Shown here: one piece after another, positions 1 through 7,555 of the stretch | Position numbering within the stretch: position 1 is the first letter of the stretch | Layout of the letters: each line of letters opens with the position of its first letter | NCBI GenBank assembly: GCA_030148505.1 | Contig: JASBTI010000014.1 | Coordinates: 124,001 to 188,000, forward strand | Length of the DNA stretch: 64,000 nucleotides | Direction: 5' to 3' | Origin: Rhodanobacter sp. | GTDB lineage: Bacteria; Pseudomonadota; Gammaproteobacteria; Xanthomonadales; Rhodanobacteraceae | Position numbers and translations under genes: made by a program | The notes under the pieces: generated by a model | What the model was told of the DNA's origin: nothing | What the model saw: only the letters and a program-made list of their open reading frames with translations | Database searches by the model: none

Positions 1-1
1 A

Positions 2-277
2 CTGGCGGATGCCTGCCGCAAACACGCCAGGCTGCTGCAGCTGAAATTGAATGGCATTGGGCCAGGGTTCGTCGAACAGCTGCAGCACACGCTGGCAGGT
101 TACCGCGGCGGCAACGCCACTGTGACCTTGCACGGCTATCACAATCACGATGCACAGGCCGATATCGAACTGGGCGAGGCATGGCGCGTGGAAGCCATTC
201 CCGAGCTGCTGCGGCGTGTACGCGCCCTGCCTGGGGTGCAGGCGGCACGGCTTCGCATCGTCAGGCAGCAGGACTGA
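2..277 (+). CDS. dnaE: DNA polymerase III alpha subunit, C-terminal fragment (5' end outside window)
   Basis: The frame is open from the window edge, so this is the tail of a longer gene; the TTG at 47 in the ORF track is internal. About 91 residues are visible. The pattern of a YRGG segment, alternating beta-strand hydrophobics, 'LGEAWRV' and a final LL-R-LPGV block matches the extreme C-terminus of Gram-negative DnaE, where E. coli has 'FGATWRV'. This end of DnaE contacts tau in the replicative holoenzyme. It converges on the NrsF-like gene, with 47 bases between the two stops. The assignment rests on remembered family pattern only, because the polymerase core is not in the window. Confidence 0.75.
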   Translation: MADACRKHARLLQLKLNGIGPGFVEQLQHTLAGYRGGNATVTLHGYHNHDAQADIELGEAWRVEAIPELLRRVRALPGVQAARLRIVRQQD

Positions 278-324
278 ACCCAGGCCTTCGGACTCTTCGC
301 ACGGGTAATAGCATCGCTACCGTG

Positions 325-987
325 TCAGTAGCTGGAAAGCAGCCGGCCACCCATCGCCGCATTCAGCGCGACCACCACCCCAACCGCCACCACATGCGTC
401 AGCAAGTCGGTAGCCGCCGCATCGTAAGCGTGACAGATCTCCAGCAAGCTGGCCGACGCTGAGGCGCTGGCCAATCCCACCATCACAGCTGTCAGCACCG
501 GACGCAGAGGGCAGGCACGCCGCAACAGCAAAATCATCAAGGCCGACAGCGGGATCGAAAAACTGATGATGAAGATCAGGCAGTCGCTTGCCTGATGCAG
601 GTTGGCGATACTGGTGTGCGGTGCGATCCAGTGCCGCAGACAACCCAGGCCACTGGCACCGATCCACAACAGCATGCCCGGCACGGGCACCCAGGCCCAG
701 CGTGCATGTCGCCCCGGTATGCCCAGCGCAAACGCCGCCCACGCCGCCGTGATCGCGGTGATCACCGCACCCAGCGCCGCCCACGCCAGATCCGGTGCGC
801 CCTCCCATCGATGCAACATGGGATGCACGCCATATAGCATCAGCAACACCACCGCGATCGCCGCCACCACCAGCAACCAGCCCAAGGTTCGCTGTCCCGG
901 AGACAGCAACCGTCGTACCGGCACCAGCTCAGTGCCGAGACGATCGATCAGGGTCTTATTGGAGGAGGTGGCAGACATGGTGGTCAA
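325..987 (-). CDS. NrsF/DUF1109-type membrane anti-sigma factor
   Basis: A polytopic inner-membrane protein of about 220 residues with six hydrophobic segments. It has scattered cysteines (GLGC, SDC, RRACP, LEICH) and the late CP...H arrangement typical of DUF1109/NrsF proteins. NrsF of Caulobacter sequesters the ECF factor SigF at the membrane and releases it on heavy-metal or oxidative stress through conserved cysteines. Here the gene follows the sigma gene, with its start overlapping the sigma stop. The start is either TTG at 987, 4 bases after a GGAG, or ATG at 978, 13 bases after it; I keep the TTG because of the coupling. Partner and role are inferred from family and gene order. Confidence 0.8.
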   Translation of the reverse strand: MTTMSATSSNKTLIDRLGTELVPVRRLLSPGQRTLGWLLVVAAIAVVLLMLYGVHPMLHRWEGAPDLAWAALGAVITAITAAWAAFALGIPGRHARWAWVPVPGMLLWIGASGLGCLRHWIAPHTSIANLHQASDCLIFIISFSIPLSALMILLLRRACPLRPVLTAVMVGLASASASASLLEICHAYDAAATDLLTHVVAVGVVVALNAAMGGRLLSSY

Positions 988-1649
988 GAGTCTCCATGGA
1001 AACGTCCGCGCAATGCCTTGATCGCACGGTGCAAATTCACTTTCAACGCGCCGCTCTTGCGGCCGGTGAGCTCCGCCACTTCACTCAGCGAACGCTCCCT
1101 CAACCCCAGCTGCTCGATCGCCTCACGCTGGCCTGGCGGCAGCTCCGCAATGGCCGCATGCAGTTGCCGCGCACGCTGCAGACTTTCCGTCGCAGCGCTG
1201 GCGTCATGCAGATCAGGATGGCTGTCCAGCGCAAAATCGTCATGAAGCTCGCGACGGACGCGGCGGCCATGGCCACGCAGCGCATCGATCGCGCGACGAC
1301 TGGCAATCGCCGTAACCCACGCGTCATACGACCGTCCCGGATCGAAAGTATGGCGCACGCGATGGATAGTGATCAGGGTTTCTTGCACGACGTCATCCAG
1401 ATGGTCATGGGCAACACCCTTGCGCCATGCCACCGCGCGAATCAGTGCTACTGACTCCGCCAGCAGTTTCTCATACGTCCGGCGGTCACCGGCCTGCGCA
1501 AGCGCCATCCACCTCGCCCGACGCTGATCGGGCGATTTGCTGGTATCGGCAGCGGTAGATTCGGCTGTCATGGGATGAAGAGTACTCGGCCATGAGGGAA
1601 GGCGCCTATCAGCGCTCCTGAGCGTACCGGCGATCAATGCATGCGACAT
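984..1649 (-). CDS. ECF-type RNA polymerase sigma factor
   Basis: Region 2 (LIRAVAWRKG...DHLDDVVQETLITIHR...YDAWVTAIASRRAIDALR) and region 4 (LPPGQREAIEQLGLRERSLSEVAELTG...VNLHRAIKALR) are both present, with no region 1 or 3, as in ECF sigma factors. The ATG at 1649 has a strong GGAGAGG five bases upstream; the internal ATG at 1571 has no Shine-Dalgarno. The TTG at 1691 in the ORF track lies upstream of the predicted -10 element, so it cannot be the start of that transcript. The gene is translationally coupled to the downstream NrsF-like anti-sigma and divergent from a methionine sulfoxide reductase with the same kind of promoter, which suggests an autoregulated redox/metal stress sigma factor. 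Confidence 0.88.
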   Translation of the reverse strand: MSHALIAGTLRSADRRLPSWPSTLHPMTAESTAADTSKSPDQRRARWMALAQAGDRRTYEKLLAESVALIRAVAWRKGVAHDHLDDVVQETLITIHRVRHTFDPGRSYDAWVTAIASRRAIDALRGHGRRVRRELHDDFALDSHPDLHDASAATESLQRARQLHAAIAELPPGQREAIEQLGLRERSLSEVAELTGRKSGALKVNLHRAIKALRGRFHGDS

Positions 1650-1681
1650 GGCCTCTCCAGTCCGGAAACGGCGATAGGCTC

Positions 1682-1707
1682 TTCGTTGCATCCTGTCCTG
1701 AAGTTAC
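1682..1707 (-). promoter_or_regulatory. Predicted ECF promoter of the sigma-nrsF operon (GTAACT-N16-CGAA)
   Basis: On the minus strand GTAACT (1707-1702) and CGAA (1685-1682) are separated by exactly 16 bases. This matches the GTAACC-N16-CGAA promoter I recall for Caulobacter SigF, an NrsF-controlled sigma factor. The start point would fall near 1674, leaving a leader of about 25 bases before the ATG at 1649. Autoregulation by this sigma factor is the natural reading. Confidence 0.65.
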
Positions 1708-1767
1708 TTCGTGGCGCATGCTGGTGGGCTCGTGCCCCGCATTTTCTCCAGCACAGGGCCACGCGAC

Positions 1768-1793
1768 GTAACGGAAGACGACCGTCAGGCGAA
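1768..1793 (+). promoter_or_regulatory. Predicted ECF promoter of msrB (GTAACG-N16-CGAA)
   Basis: GTAACG (1768-1773) and CGAA (1790-1793) are separated by exactly 16 bases, the same architecture as the promoter of the divergent sigma operon about 60 bases away. It points toward the Tat-exported MsrB, leaving a leader of about 100 bases. The paired occurrence in a single intergenic region is the main support. Confidence 0.65.
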
Positions 1794-1898
1794 TGACTCA
1801 TGAGACATCCTTCATGCGCCCGTGATGCACGCGCATCATCAGCGACTGGCGGATGGCACACTCTCCCGCAATCGGTGGTTCAGAACCCTGGAGGCCCC

Positions 1899-2525
1899 AT
1901 GTCACGCCTTGATCAAACCCTCGCAATGGACCGCCGCCGCTTTTTGCGCGCCGCGCTGGCTGGCAGCGGCTTGCTGGTCGTCGGTGCCGGACTGCTGGGA
2001 CCGCACCTTTTTGCCACGGCTCGCACGCCGACAAGCAGGCCCGGCAAGGTGCGGCTGGAGATCTTTGCCAGCGATGGCCGTGATCTTGGCACACGCGAGA
2101 TACCCAGGCTGGTGTTGACCGATGCACAGTGGCGTCAACGGCTGTCCCCCGCGGCGTTCGAGATCATGCGCCGGGCGGGAACTGAGCGGGCCTTCAGTGG
2201 CGATCATGAGAAACCGGCAGTGGGCGGCCTGTTCCGCTGTGTCGCCTGCCATACCGCGCTGTACGATGCCGCCACGGAATTCGATTCAGGGACCGGATGG
2301 CCAAGCTTCTGGCAGCCCATCGCTGCTCGCAACGTCATCGAGATCCCCGACAGCAGCTTCGGCATGCTACGGACAGCCATCAGCTGCGCCGGTTGCGACA
2401 GCCACCTCGGTCACGTCTTCGATGATGGCCCTCACCCGACCGGCCTTCGCTACTGCATGAATTCGGTCGCCTTGCGCTTCGTGCCGCTAAGCATGGCCCG
2501 CGCGAAAACTCCTGACACGGTATAG
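1899..2525 (+). CDS. msrB: Tat-exported peptide-methionine (R)-S-oxide reductase
   Basis: This 208-residue protein starts with a twin-arginine signal (RRRFLRA at 12-18 followed by a hydrophobic stretch) and continues into an MsrB domain. Zinc-binding CxxC pairs lie at 114/117 and 163/166, GTGWPSFW at 131-138 and the catalytic cysteine in 'RYCMNS' at 186. It should repair methionine-R-sulfoxide in periplasmic proteins. The ATG at 1899 follows GGAGG by 4 bases; upstream codons in the ORF track lack this signal. It is divergent from the ECF sigma/NrsF pair and shares its promoter type. Neisseria offers a parallel, where an ECF sigma with a zinc-binding anti-sigma controls msrAB. The family call is firm; regulation is inferred. 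Confidence 0.93.
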   Translation: MSRLDQTLAMDRRRFLRAALAGSGLLVVGAGLLGPHLFATARTPTSRPGKVRLEIFASDGRDLGTREIPRLVLTDAQWRQRLSPAAFEIMRRAGTERAFSGDHEKPAVGGLFRCVACHTALYDAATEFDSGTGWPSFWQPIAARNVIEIPDSSFGMLRTAISCAGCDSHLGHVFDDGPHPTGLRYCMNSVALRFVPLSMARAKTPDTV

Positions 2526-2755
2526 GCGTCGAATTCTCCCATTGCAGCAAACCGAAAAACTGTTCGGCATCATGAATTCATCGGAACTCGACAGGCCGCA
2601 GCGCACACTCGATACCTGTTCCATCGTCCTGCGCTCCCGGTCCGGGCACGCGGGCCTGCGTTGACTCTGTCGCCCTCCCGTGCCGATCGATATCGGACTG
2701 CCACCATACTGCGCCGGGGCCACCGCGGAGGTTGCCAAAACAGGAATCCGCAAGT

Positions 2756-4330
2756 ATGTGGCGCAACGTTTTCTACCTGATTTCATTACTGGTCCTGGTC
2801 GCGGTCGGGCTGGCCGCCCCCAGCTTCCCCCACGTACTGTATGCGCTGATCGTGGTCGTTCCGCTGATCGCGCTCGGTACTTACGATATTGCCTCCAGCC
2901 ACAATGTGCTGTCGAACTACCCGGTAATCGGCCATCTTCGCTACATGATGGAATTCATCAGTCCGGAAATACGCCAGTATTTCCTGGAGGACGACAAGAG
3001 CGGGCGTCCGTTCAATCGCCAGCAACGGGATCTGATCAAGGCTCGCGGTCGCGGCGAGGCCGGCACTCACCCGTTCGGCACCGAATATGACATCGAGCAG
3101 CCTGGCTATGACTTCGCCTTGCATTCGGTCGCCGTCAAAGAGCTGCCGGAGAGCGCCGAACGCATCATGGTTGGCGGACCATTGTGCCGCCAGCCCTACC
3201 TCAGCTCCCGACTGAATATCTCGGCAATGAGCTTCGGCGCACTCAGCAGCCATGCGGTACTGGCAATGAACAAAGGTGCCGCGATGGGCGGCTTCGCCCA
3301 GGACACCGGCGAAGGCGGCCTCACCCCCTACCATCTCGAACACGGTGCCGACATCATCTGGGAAATTGGTTCGGGGTATTTCGGCTGCCGCACCAGGGAC
3401 GGGCGCTTCGATGACCAGGATTTTCGCACCAAAGCGGGCAACCCGCTGGTCAAGATGATCGAGATCAAGCTCTCGCAGGGAGCCAAGCCAGGACATGGTG
3501 GCATGCTGCCGGGCAAGAAGGTCACCGCCGAGATTGCCAGGATTCGCGAGGTACCTGAAGGCGAAGACTGCCTGTCACCGGCGGTGCACCGGGAGTTCGC
3601 CACACCATGCGGCTTGCTGGATTTCGTGGCACGATTGCGCCGGCTGTGCGACGGCAAGCCGGTCGGCTTCAAGCTGTGCATCGGCCGTCGCAGCGAGTTT
3701 CTCGGTATCTGCAAAGCCATGCTGAGCAGCGGTATCCTGCCGGATTTCATCACCGTGGACGGTGCCGAGGGTGGCACCGGCGCGGCACCGGTCGAGCTCT
3801 CCGACAAACTGGGATTGTGCATCGACGAGGCCGTGCCCTTCGTGCACAGCGCCCTGGTCGGCTGCGATTTGCGTCAATCGATCCGGGTGATTGCCAGCGG
3901 CAAGGTGGTCAATGGCTTCGATATGGTGCAAAAACTTGCCATCGGTGCCGACATATGCAACGTGGCGCGGCCGATGATGTTCGCGGTCGGCTGTATCCAG
4001 GCTTTGCGCTGTCACACCGACAATTGCCCCACCGGTGTGGCCACCCAGGATCCGCGACGTGCCCGTGCCTTGAAGATCGACGAGCGGGCCGGCCACGTGA
4101 AAAACTATCACCGTGCCACCCTCGACAGCTGCATGCAGATCACCGGTGCGCTGGGCGTCCTCACACCGGACCGGTTGACCCCGGCACACATCCTGCATCG
4201 CCTGCCCAATGAGCGGTCATGCTCCTATGCGCAGCTGTATTGCTATCTTGAGCCGGGTGAGCTTTTGCGCAAGGAAGTACCCGAGGCATTTGCCGATGAC
4301 TGGGCATTGGCGTGTGCCGAACACTTCTAA
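2756..4330 (+). CDS. Stand-alone FMN-binding glutamate synthase-like protein, membrane anchored (paralogue 1)
   Basis: About 524 residues. Two N-terminal hydrophobic segments are followed by a GltB-type FMN barrel with NISAMSFGALS, DTGEGGLTPYHLE, GAKPGHGG, VDGAEGGTGAAP and a 3Fe-4S cysteine set (C-x5-C-x4-CPTG). The glutaminase domain and the C-terminal GXGXG helix of true GltB are absent, so glutamate synthesis cannot be assumed; the electron donor and substrate of this family are not established. The ATG at 2756 has AGGA about 10 bases upstream, and the TTG at 2732 is less likely. A second member lies at 15970-17493. The gene precedes trxC by 88 bases on the same strand. Confidence 0.85.
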   Translation: MWRNVFYLISLLVLVAVGLAAPSFPHVLYALIVVVPLIALGTYDIASSHNVLSNYPVIGHLRYMMEFISPEIRQYFLEDDKSGRPFNRQQRDLIKARGRGEAGTHPFGTEYDIEQPGYDFALHSVAVKELPESAERIMVGGPLCRQPYLSSRLNISAMSFGALSSHAVLAMNKGAAMGGFAQDTGEGGLTPYHLEHGADIIWEIGSGYFGCRTRDGRFDDQDFRTKAGNPLVKMIEIKLSQGAKPGHGGMLPGKKVTAEIARIREVPEGEDCLSPAVHREFATPCGLLDFVARLRRLCDGKPVGFKLCIGRRSEFLGICKAMLSSGILPDFITVDGAEGGTGAAPVELSDKLGLCIDEAVPFVHSALVGCDLRQSIRVIASGKVVNGFDMVQKLAIGADICNVARPMMFAVGCIQALRCHTDNCPTGVATQDPRRARALKIDERAGHVKNYHRATLDSCMQITGALGVLTPDRLTPAHILHRLPNERSCSYAQLYCYLEPGELLRKEVPEAFADDWALACAEHF

Positions 4331-4418
4331 ATGGGGCCGTCGTGGGCATCGCGACTCGCCCTTGTTTCCCTGTGCACTGACGCCATGTTGGCACCACAGC
4401 TTTCGCCCGGAGTCTGCC

Positions 4419-4862
4419 ATGAGCACATCGTTGACCATCCCCTGCCAGCACTGCGGCGCGCTCAACCAGGTGCCTGCCGAACGCATCGGCGAGCATCCGA
4501 ATTGCGGCCGCTGCAAGCAAGCGCTGTTCGAGGGCCACCCCATCGAGCTGACCGCCGCGAACTTCGATGGCCTGGCCGGTCGCGGTGAGCTCCCCTTGCT
4601 GGTGGACTTCTGGGCCCCTTGGTGCGGACCTTGCCGCGGATTCGCGCCGGTCTTCGTTGAAGCTGCACGCCGGCTCGAACCGCGCCTACGGCTGGCCAAG
4701 CTGGACACCGAGGCGCAGCCACAACTCGCCCAGCGTTTCAACATTCGCAGTATCCCGACCTTGCTGCTGCTGAAGCAGGGACGCGAGATCGCGCGCCAGG
4801 CCGGGGCACTGAATGCTGCACAACTGCAGCAGTTCATCGATGGTGCACTGCAACCCCATTGA
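4419..4862 (+). CDS. trxC: Thioredoxin 2 (TrxC) with N-terminal zinc finger
   Basis: 147 residues. The N-terminal CxxC pairs at 9/12 and 29/32 bind zinc in TrxC proteins, and the thioredoxin fold follows with the active site WCGPC at 68-72 and the cis-proline region RSIPTLLL. TrxC is a cytoplasmic disulfide reductase, often induced by oxidative stress, whose finger tunes its redox properties. The ATG at 4419 has CGGAG 6-7 bases upstream. The location downstream of msrB and a redox flavoprotein fits a thiol-repair neighbourhood. It could not reduce exported MsrB directly without a transmembrane relay such as DsbD/CcdA, and none is in the window. Confidence 0.93.
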   Translation: MSTSLTIPCQHCGALNQVPAERIGEHPNCGRCKQALFEGHPIELTAANFDGLAGRGELPLLVDFWAPWCGPCRGFAPVFVEAARRLEPRLRLAKLDTEAQPQLAQRFNIRSIPTLLLLKQGREIARQAGALNAAQLQQFIDGALQPH

Positions 4863-4968
4863 CCCGTGCCGTAGGGGCAAGCATACGCATCATCCATGTC
4901 TTTAAGCACTCTCCTTCGTGCCCTGGGGGGAATTATTCTTGGAGCTTTGATCCCGTAAGGAAAGCTCC

Positions 4969-6474
4969 GTGCGCAAGCCTCTGCAATCTGCTGTCCTGGC
5001 AGCCTTGATCCTGGCAGGATCGGGTTCGCCTTTGCTGGCCGCCAGCAGCCACCTCTCCAGCGCGCCAACCAAGGCCGCCGAAAACGGCGGCTTCCACCTG
5101 CCGGCGTTTCCGGCCGACGCCCATGTCACCCAATCCACACGGGTCGACGGCAAAACTTTGAAATACACCGTCACCGTCGGGTCGTTGCCGGTACGCGACG
5201 ATAAGGGCAACCTCACCGGACAGGTGGTCTATACAGCCTATACCGTGCCCGGCAAGGATCGCCCAGTGACATTCGCGTTGAACGGTGGTCCGGGCGCGTC
5301 CTCCGTCTACCTTAATCTCGGTGCGATCGGCCCGAAAAAGGTGAATTTTGGCGTCGAGGGTGACACCCCCTCACAGCCGGCCACCCTGCATGACAACCCC
5401 GGCACCTGGCTCGACTTTACCGACCTGGTGTTCATCGATCCGATCGGTACTGGCTACAGTCGTGCGCTGGTCGACCGGAAAAAAGCGATCAAGCAGTTCT
5501 ACAGCACCGACAGCGATATCAAATATCTCTCGCGCATCGTCTACGACTGGCTGGTCAAGAACGGCCGCATGACCTCGCGCAAGTATCTGGTGGGCGAGAG
5601 CTACGGGGGATTCCGCGGCCCGCGCATCACCGACTATCTGCAGACCCAGCTTGGCGTGGCGATGAACGGTGTAGTGCTGTTGTCACCTTACCTTGACCCG
5701 GCAGCATCGGATGACAAGAACGTCTCCCCCCTGCCCTGGATGCTGACCCTGCCGTCGATTGCCGCGGCGCACCTTGAGCGCGAGCACAAGCTCAGCGCCG
5801 CGGCGATGGCGCCCATCATCGACTACACCCGCGGCGCCTACGCCGAGACCTTGATGAAGGGGCGTTCCGACCCGGCCGCCACCGCGGCGATGATCAAGAA
5901 AGTCACCTCATTGACCGGGCTCGACCCGGTGTTCGTGAAACGCTCCGGTGGACGCCTCGATACCCAGGCTTACCTACGCGAGGTCTACCGCGCCGAAGGC
6001 AAGCTGGGTAGCCGCTACGACTCCAATGTCACCGCATGGGATCCGTTCCCGTATGCGCCGCAGCAGGAAACCGGCGATCCGCTACTCAATGGCATCATCG
6101 CGCCGACCACCACGGCCATGGTCAATTTCGTCACCCGTACCGTAGGCTGGAAATTCGATGGTCGCTATAACGCGCTGAGCTATGCGGTGAACCGGATGTG
6201 GCACCGTGACAAGGACGCCAATCTTGGCTCGGTCGCCCAGCTTCGCGAGTCCGTGGCCAATGACCCCAATCTGCGTGTACTGATTGCCCACGGTTGGGAC
6301 GACCTGTCCTGCCCGTTCATGGCCTCCGTGCTGATCGTGGATCAGATGCCGGCGATGGGTGACCCGACCCGCGTGCAGGTCAAGGAGTATCCTGGCGGCC
6401 ACATGTTCTATGCACGTCCGAAAAGTCAGTCTGCACTGACCAAGGATGTGCGGGCGATGTACAGAGCCAGATAA
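4969..6474 (+). CDS. Secreted serine carboxypeptidase, peptidase family S10
   Basis: 501 residues with an N-terminal signal peptide (hydrophobic 7-24, cleavage likely near 'LLAASS'). Family S10 signatures are clear: NGGPGASS at 105-112 forms the oxyanion region, GESYGG carries the nucleophile Ser211, and the late 'HGWDDLSCP' and 'GGHMF' blocks supply the Asp and His. The enzyme should release C-terminal residues from extracellular or periplasmic peptides. The GTG start at 4969 is preceded by AAGGA at 7 bases. It stands alone between trxC and the convergent egtD. Substrate preference cannot be judged. Confidence 0.9.
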   Translation: MRKPLQSAVLAALILAGSGSPLLAASSHLSSAPTKAAENGGFHLPAFPADAHVTQSTRVDGKTLKYTVTVGSLPVRDDKGNLTGQVVYTAYTVPGKDRPVTFALNGGPGASSVYLNLGAIGPKKVNFGVEGDTPSQPATLHDNPGTWLDFTDLVFIDPIGTGYSRALVDRKKAIKQFYSTDSDIKYLSRIVYDWLVKNGRMTSRKYLVGESYGGFRGPRITDYLQTQLGVAMNGVVLLSPYLDPAASDDKNVSPLPWMLTLPSIAAAHLEREHKLSAAAMAPIIDYTRGAYAETLMKGRSDPAATAAMIKKVTSLTGLDPVFVKRSGGRLDTQAYLREVYRAEGKLGSRYDSNVTAWDPFPYAPQQETGDPLLNGIIAPTTTAMVNFVTRTVGWKFDGRYNALSYAVNRMWHRDKDANLGSVAQLRESVANDPNLRVLIAHGWDDLSCPFMASVLIVDQMPAMGDPTRVQVKEYPGGHMFYARPKSQSALTKDVRAMYRAR

Positions 6475-6493
6475 CCAGGCCGCAAGGCAGGTG

Positions 6494-6560
6494 GCCGGGA
6501 GCAGCACCGCGCGTTTGCTCCCGGTCATTCCACCCCAACGGGTCGGACAAGCCGGGGTGG
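6494..6560. terminator. Two GC-rich hairpins between convergent genes
   Basis: CCGGGAGCA (6495-6503) pairs perfectly with TGCTCCCGG (6516-6524), and CCACCCC (6530-6536) pairs with GGGGTGG (6554-6560). They lie in the 94-base space between the S10 peptidase and egtD stops. There is no clear U-tract, so a termination or mRNA-end protection role is inferred from position only. Confidence 0.4.
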
Positions 6561-6568
6561 AGGCTTGT

Positions 6569-7555
6569 TCAGCCGGCCAGGGCGCTGGTGCGCACGAGAT
6601 ACTGCACGCTGAACATTTGCTGTGGATCGGTCCATACTTTCTTCACGGCCAAGCCGGCCCGAGCCGCCAGCGTCGCAAAATCGGCCAGCGAATATTTGCA
6701 GCTGTATTCGACCTGGATCACTTCATCCATGCGAAACACCACCTTGCTGCGCCCCACCTTCACCTGCTGGTCGCACCGGCTGACAATGTGGGTTTCGATG
6801 CGCCCGGCCATCGGGTTGTAGTGAGCCCGATGCGCAAATTTCGCAAGATCGAAATCGCTCCCGATCTCCCGATTCAGGCGTACCAGCATATTGAGCGTGA
6901 ACGCTTCGGTGACACCTGCCCGATCGTTGTAGGCGGCCTCGATCAAGGCGGGGTCCTTTTTCAGGTCGACGCCGATCAGCAGGCCACCGTTGTCCCCCAT
7001 CTCATTACGCATCTTGCGCAACAATGCCACGGCATCGTGGCTCTCGAAATTACCGATGGTAGAGCCGGGAAAATACACCACGGTTCGGCGCGGCGCACGT
7101 GGCGGAATCGGCAAGCGTAACGGCCGGGTAAAATCCGCACACAATGGCTGCAGTGACAATGAAGGAAATTCGTCCGACAGCCGGTCGATACTCTGCCGCA
7201 ATGGCTCGGGCGAGATTTCCACCGGAACATAGGTCACCGGCTCATGCAGATGTTGCAGCAGCAGATGCGTTTTCTGCGCATTGCCACTACCGTATTCGAC
7301 CAACCGTACGTCCGCACCCAGGCTGTCGGCGATGGAACCGGCATGCTCGTTCATCAAGGCTATTTCACAACGCGTGAGGTAGTACTCGGGTTGCTCGCAA
7401 ATCCGCTCGAACAATTGCGATCCACGCTCGTCGTAAAACAGCCATGACGGCAAGCGTTTCGGCTTGTGTGCCAATCCGTGCTGGACCACCTCCAGCAGAT
7501 CATTCATTGGCGGGCGACGATCGTCGTCGCTGATGCCGAAGGCATGCAAACTCAT
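6569..7555 (-). CDS. egtD: L-histidine N-alpha-methyltransferase
   Basis: 328 residues matching the EgtD/DUF2260 family: YDERGSQLFERICEQPEYYLTRCE near the N-terminus, SAM motif EYGSGNAQKT at 87-96, then YVPVEISPEPL and FPGSTIGNF. The enzyme trimethylates histidine to hercynine, the first step of ergothioneine synthesis. Its ATG overlaps the egtB stop (ATGA), so egtB and egtD are co-translated as an operon read from about 8.8 kb leftward. egtA, egtC and egtE are absent nearby, as in many proteobacterial two-gene clusters. Confidence 0.93.
   Translation of the reverse strand: MSLHAFGISDDDRRPPMNDLLEVVQHGLAHKPKRLPSWLFYDERGSQLFERICEQPEYYLTRCEIALMNEHAGSIADSLGADVRLVEYGSGNAQKTHLLLQHLHEPVTYVPVEISPEPLRQSIDRLSDEFPSLSLQPLCADFTRPLRLPIPPRAPRRTVVYFPGSTIGNFESHDAVALLRKMRNEMGDNGGLLIGVDLKKDPALIEAAYNDRAGVTEAFTLNMLVRLNREIGSDFDLAKFAHRAHYNPMAGRIETHIVSRCDQQVKVGRSKVVFRMDEVIQVEYSCKYSLADFATLAARAGLAVKKVWTDPQQMFSVQYLVRTSALAG

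Noticed and set aside
1572-1691. TTG at 1691 as the start of the ECF sigma gene
   Set aside because: It lies upstream of the predicted promoter -10 (1682-1685), and the strong Shine-Dalgarno is at ATG 1649.
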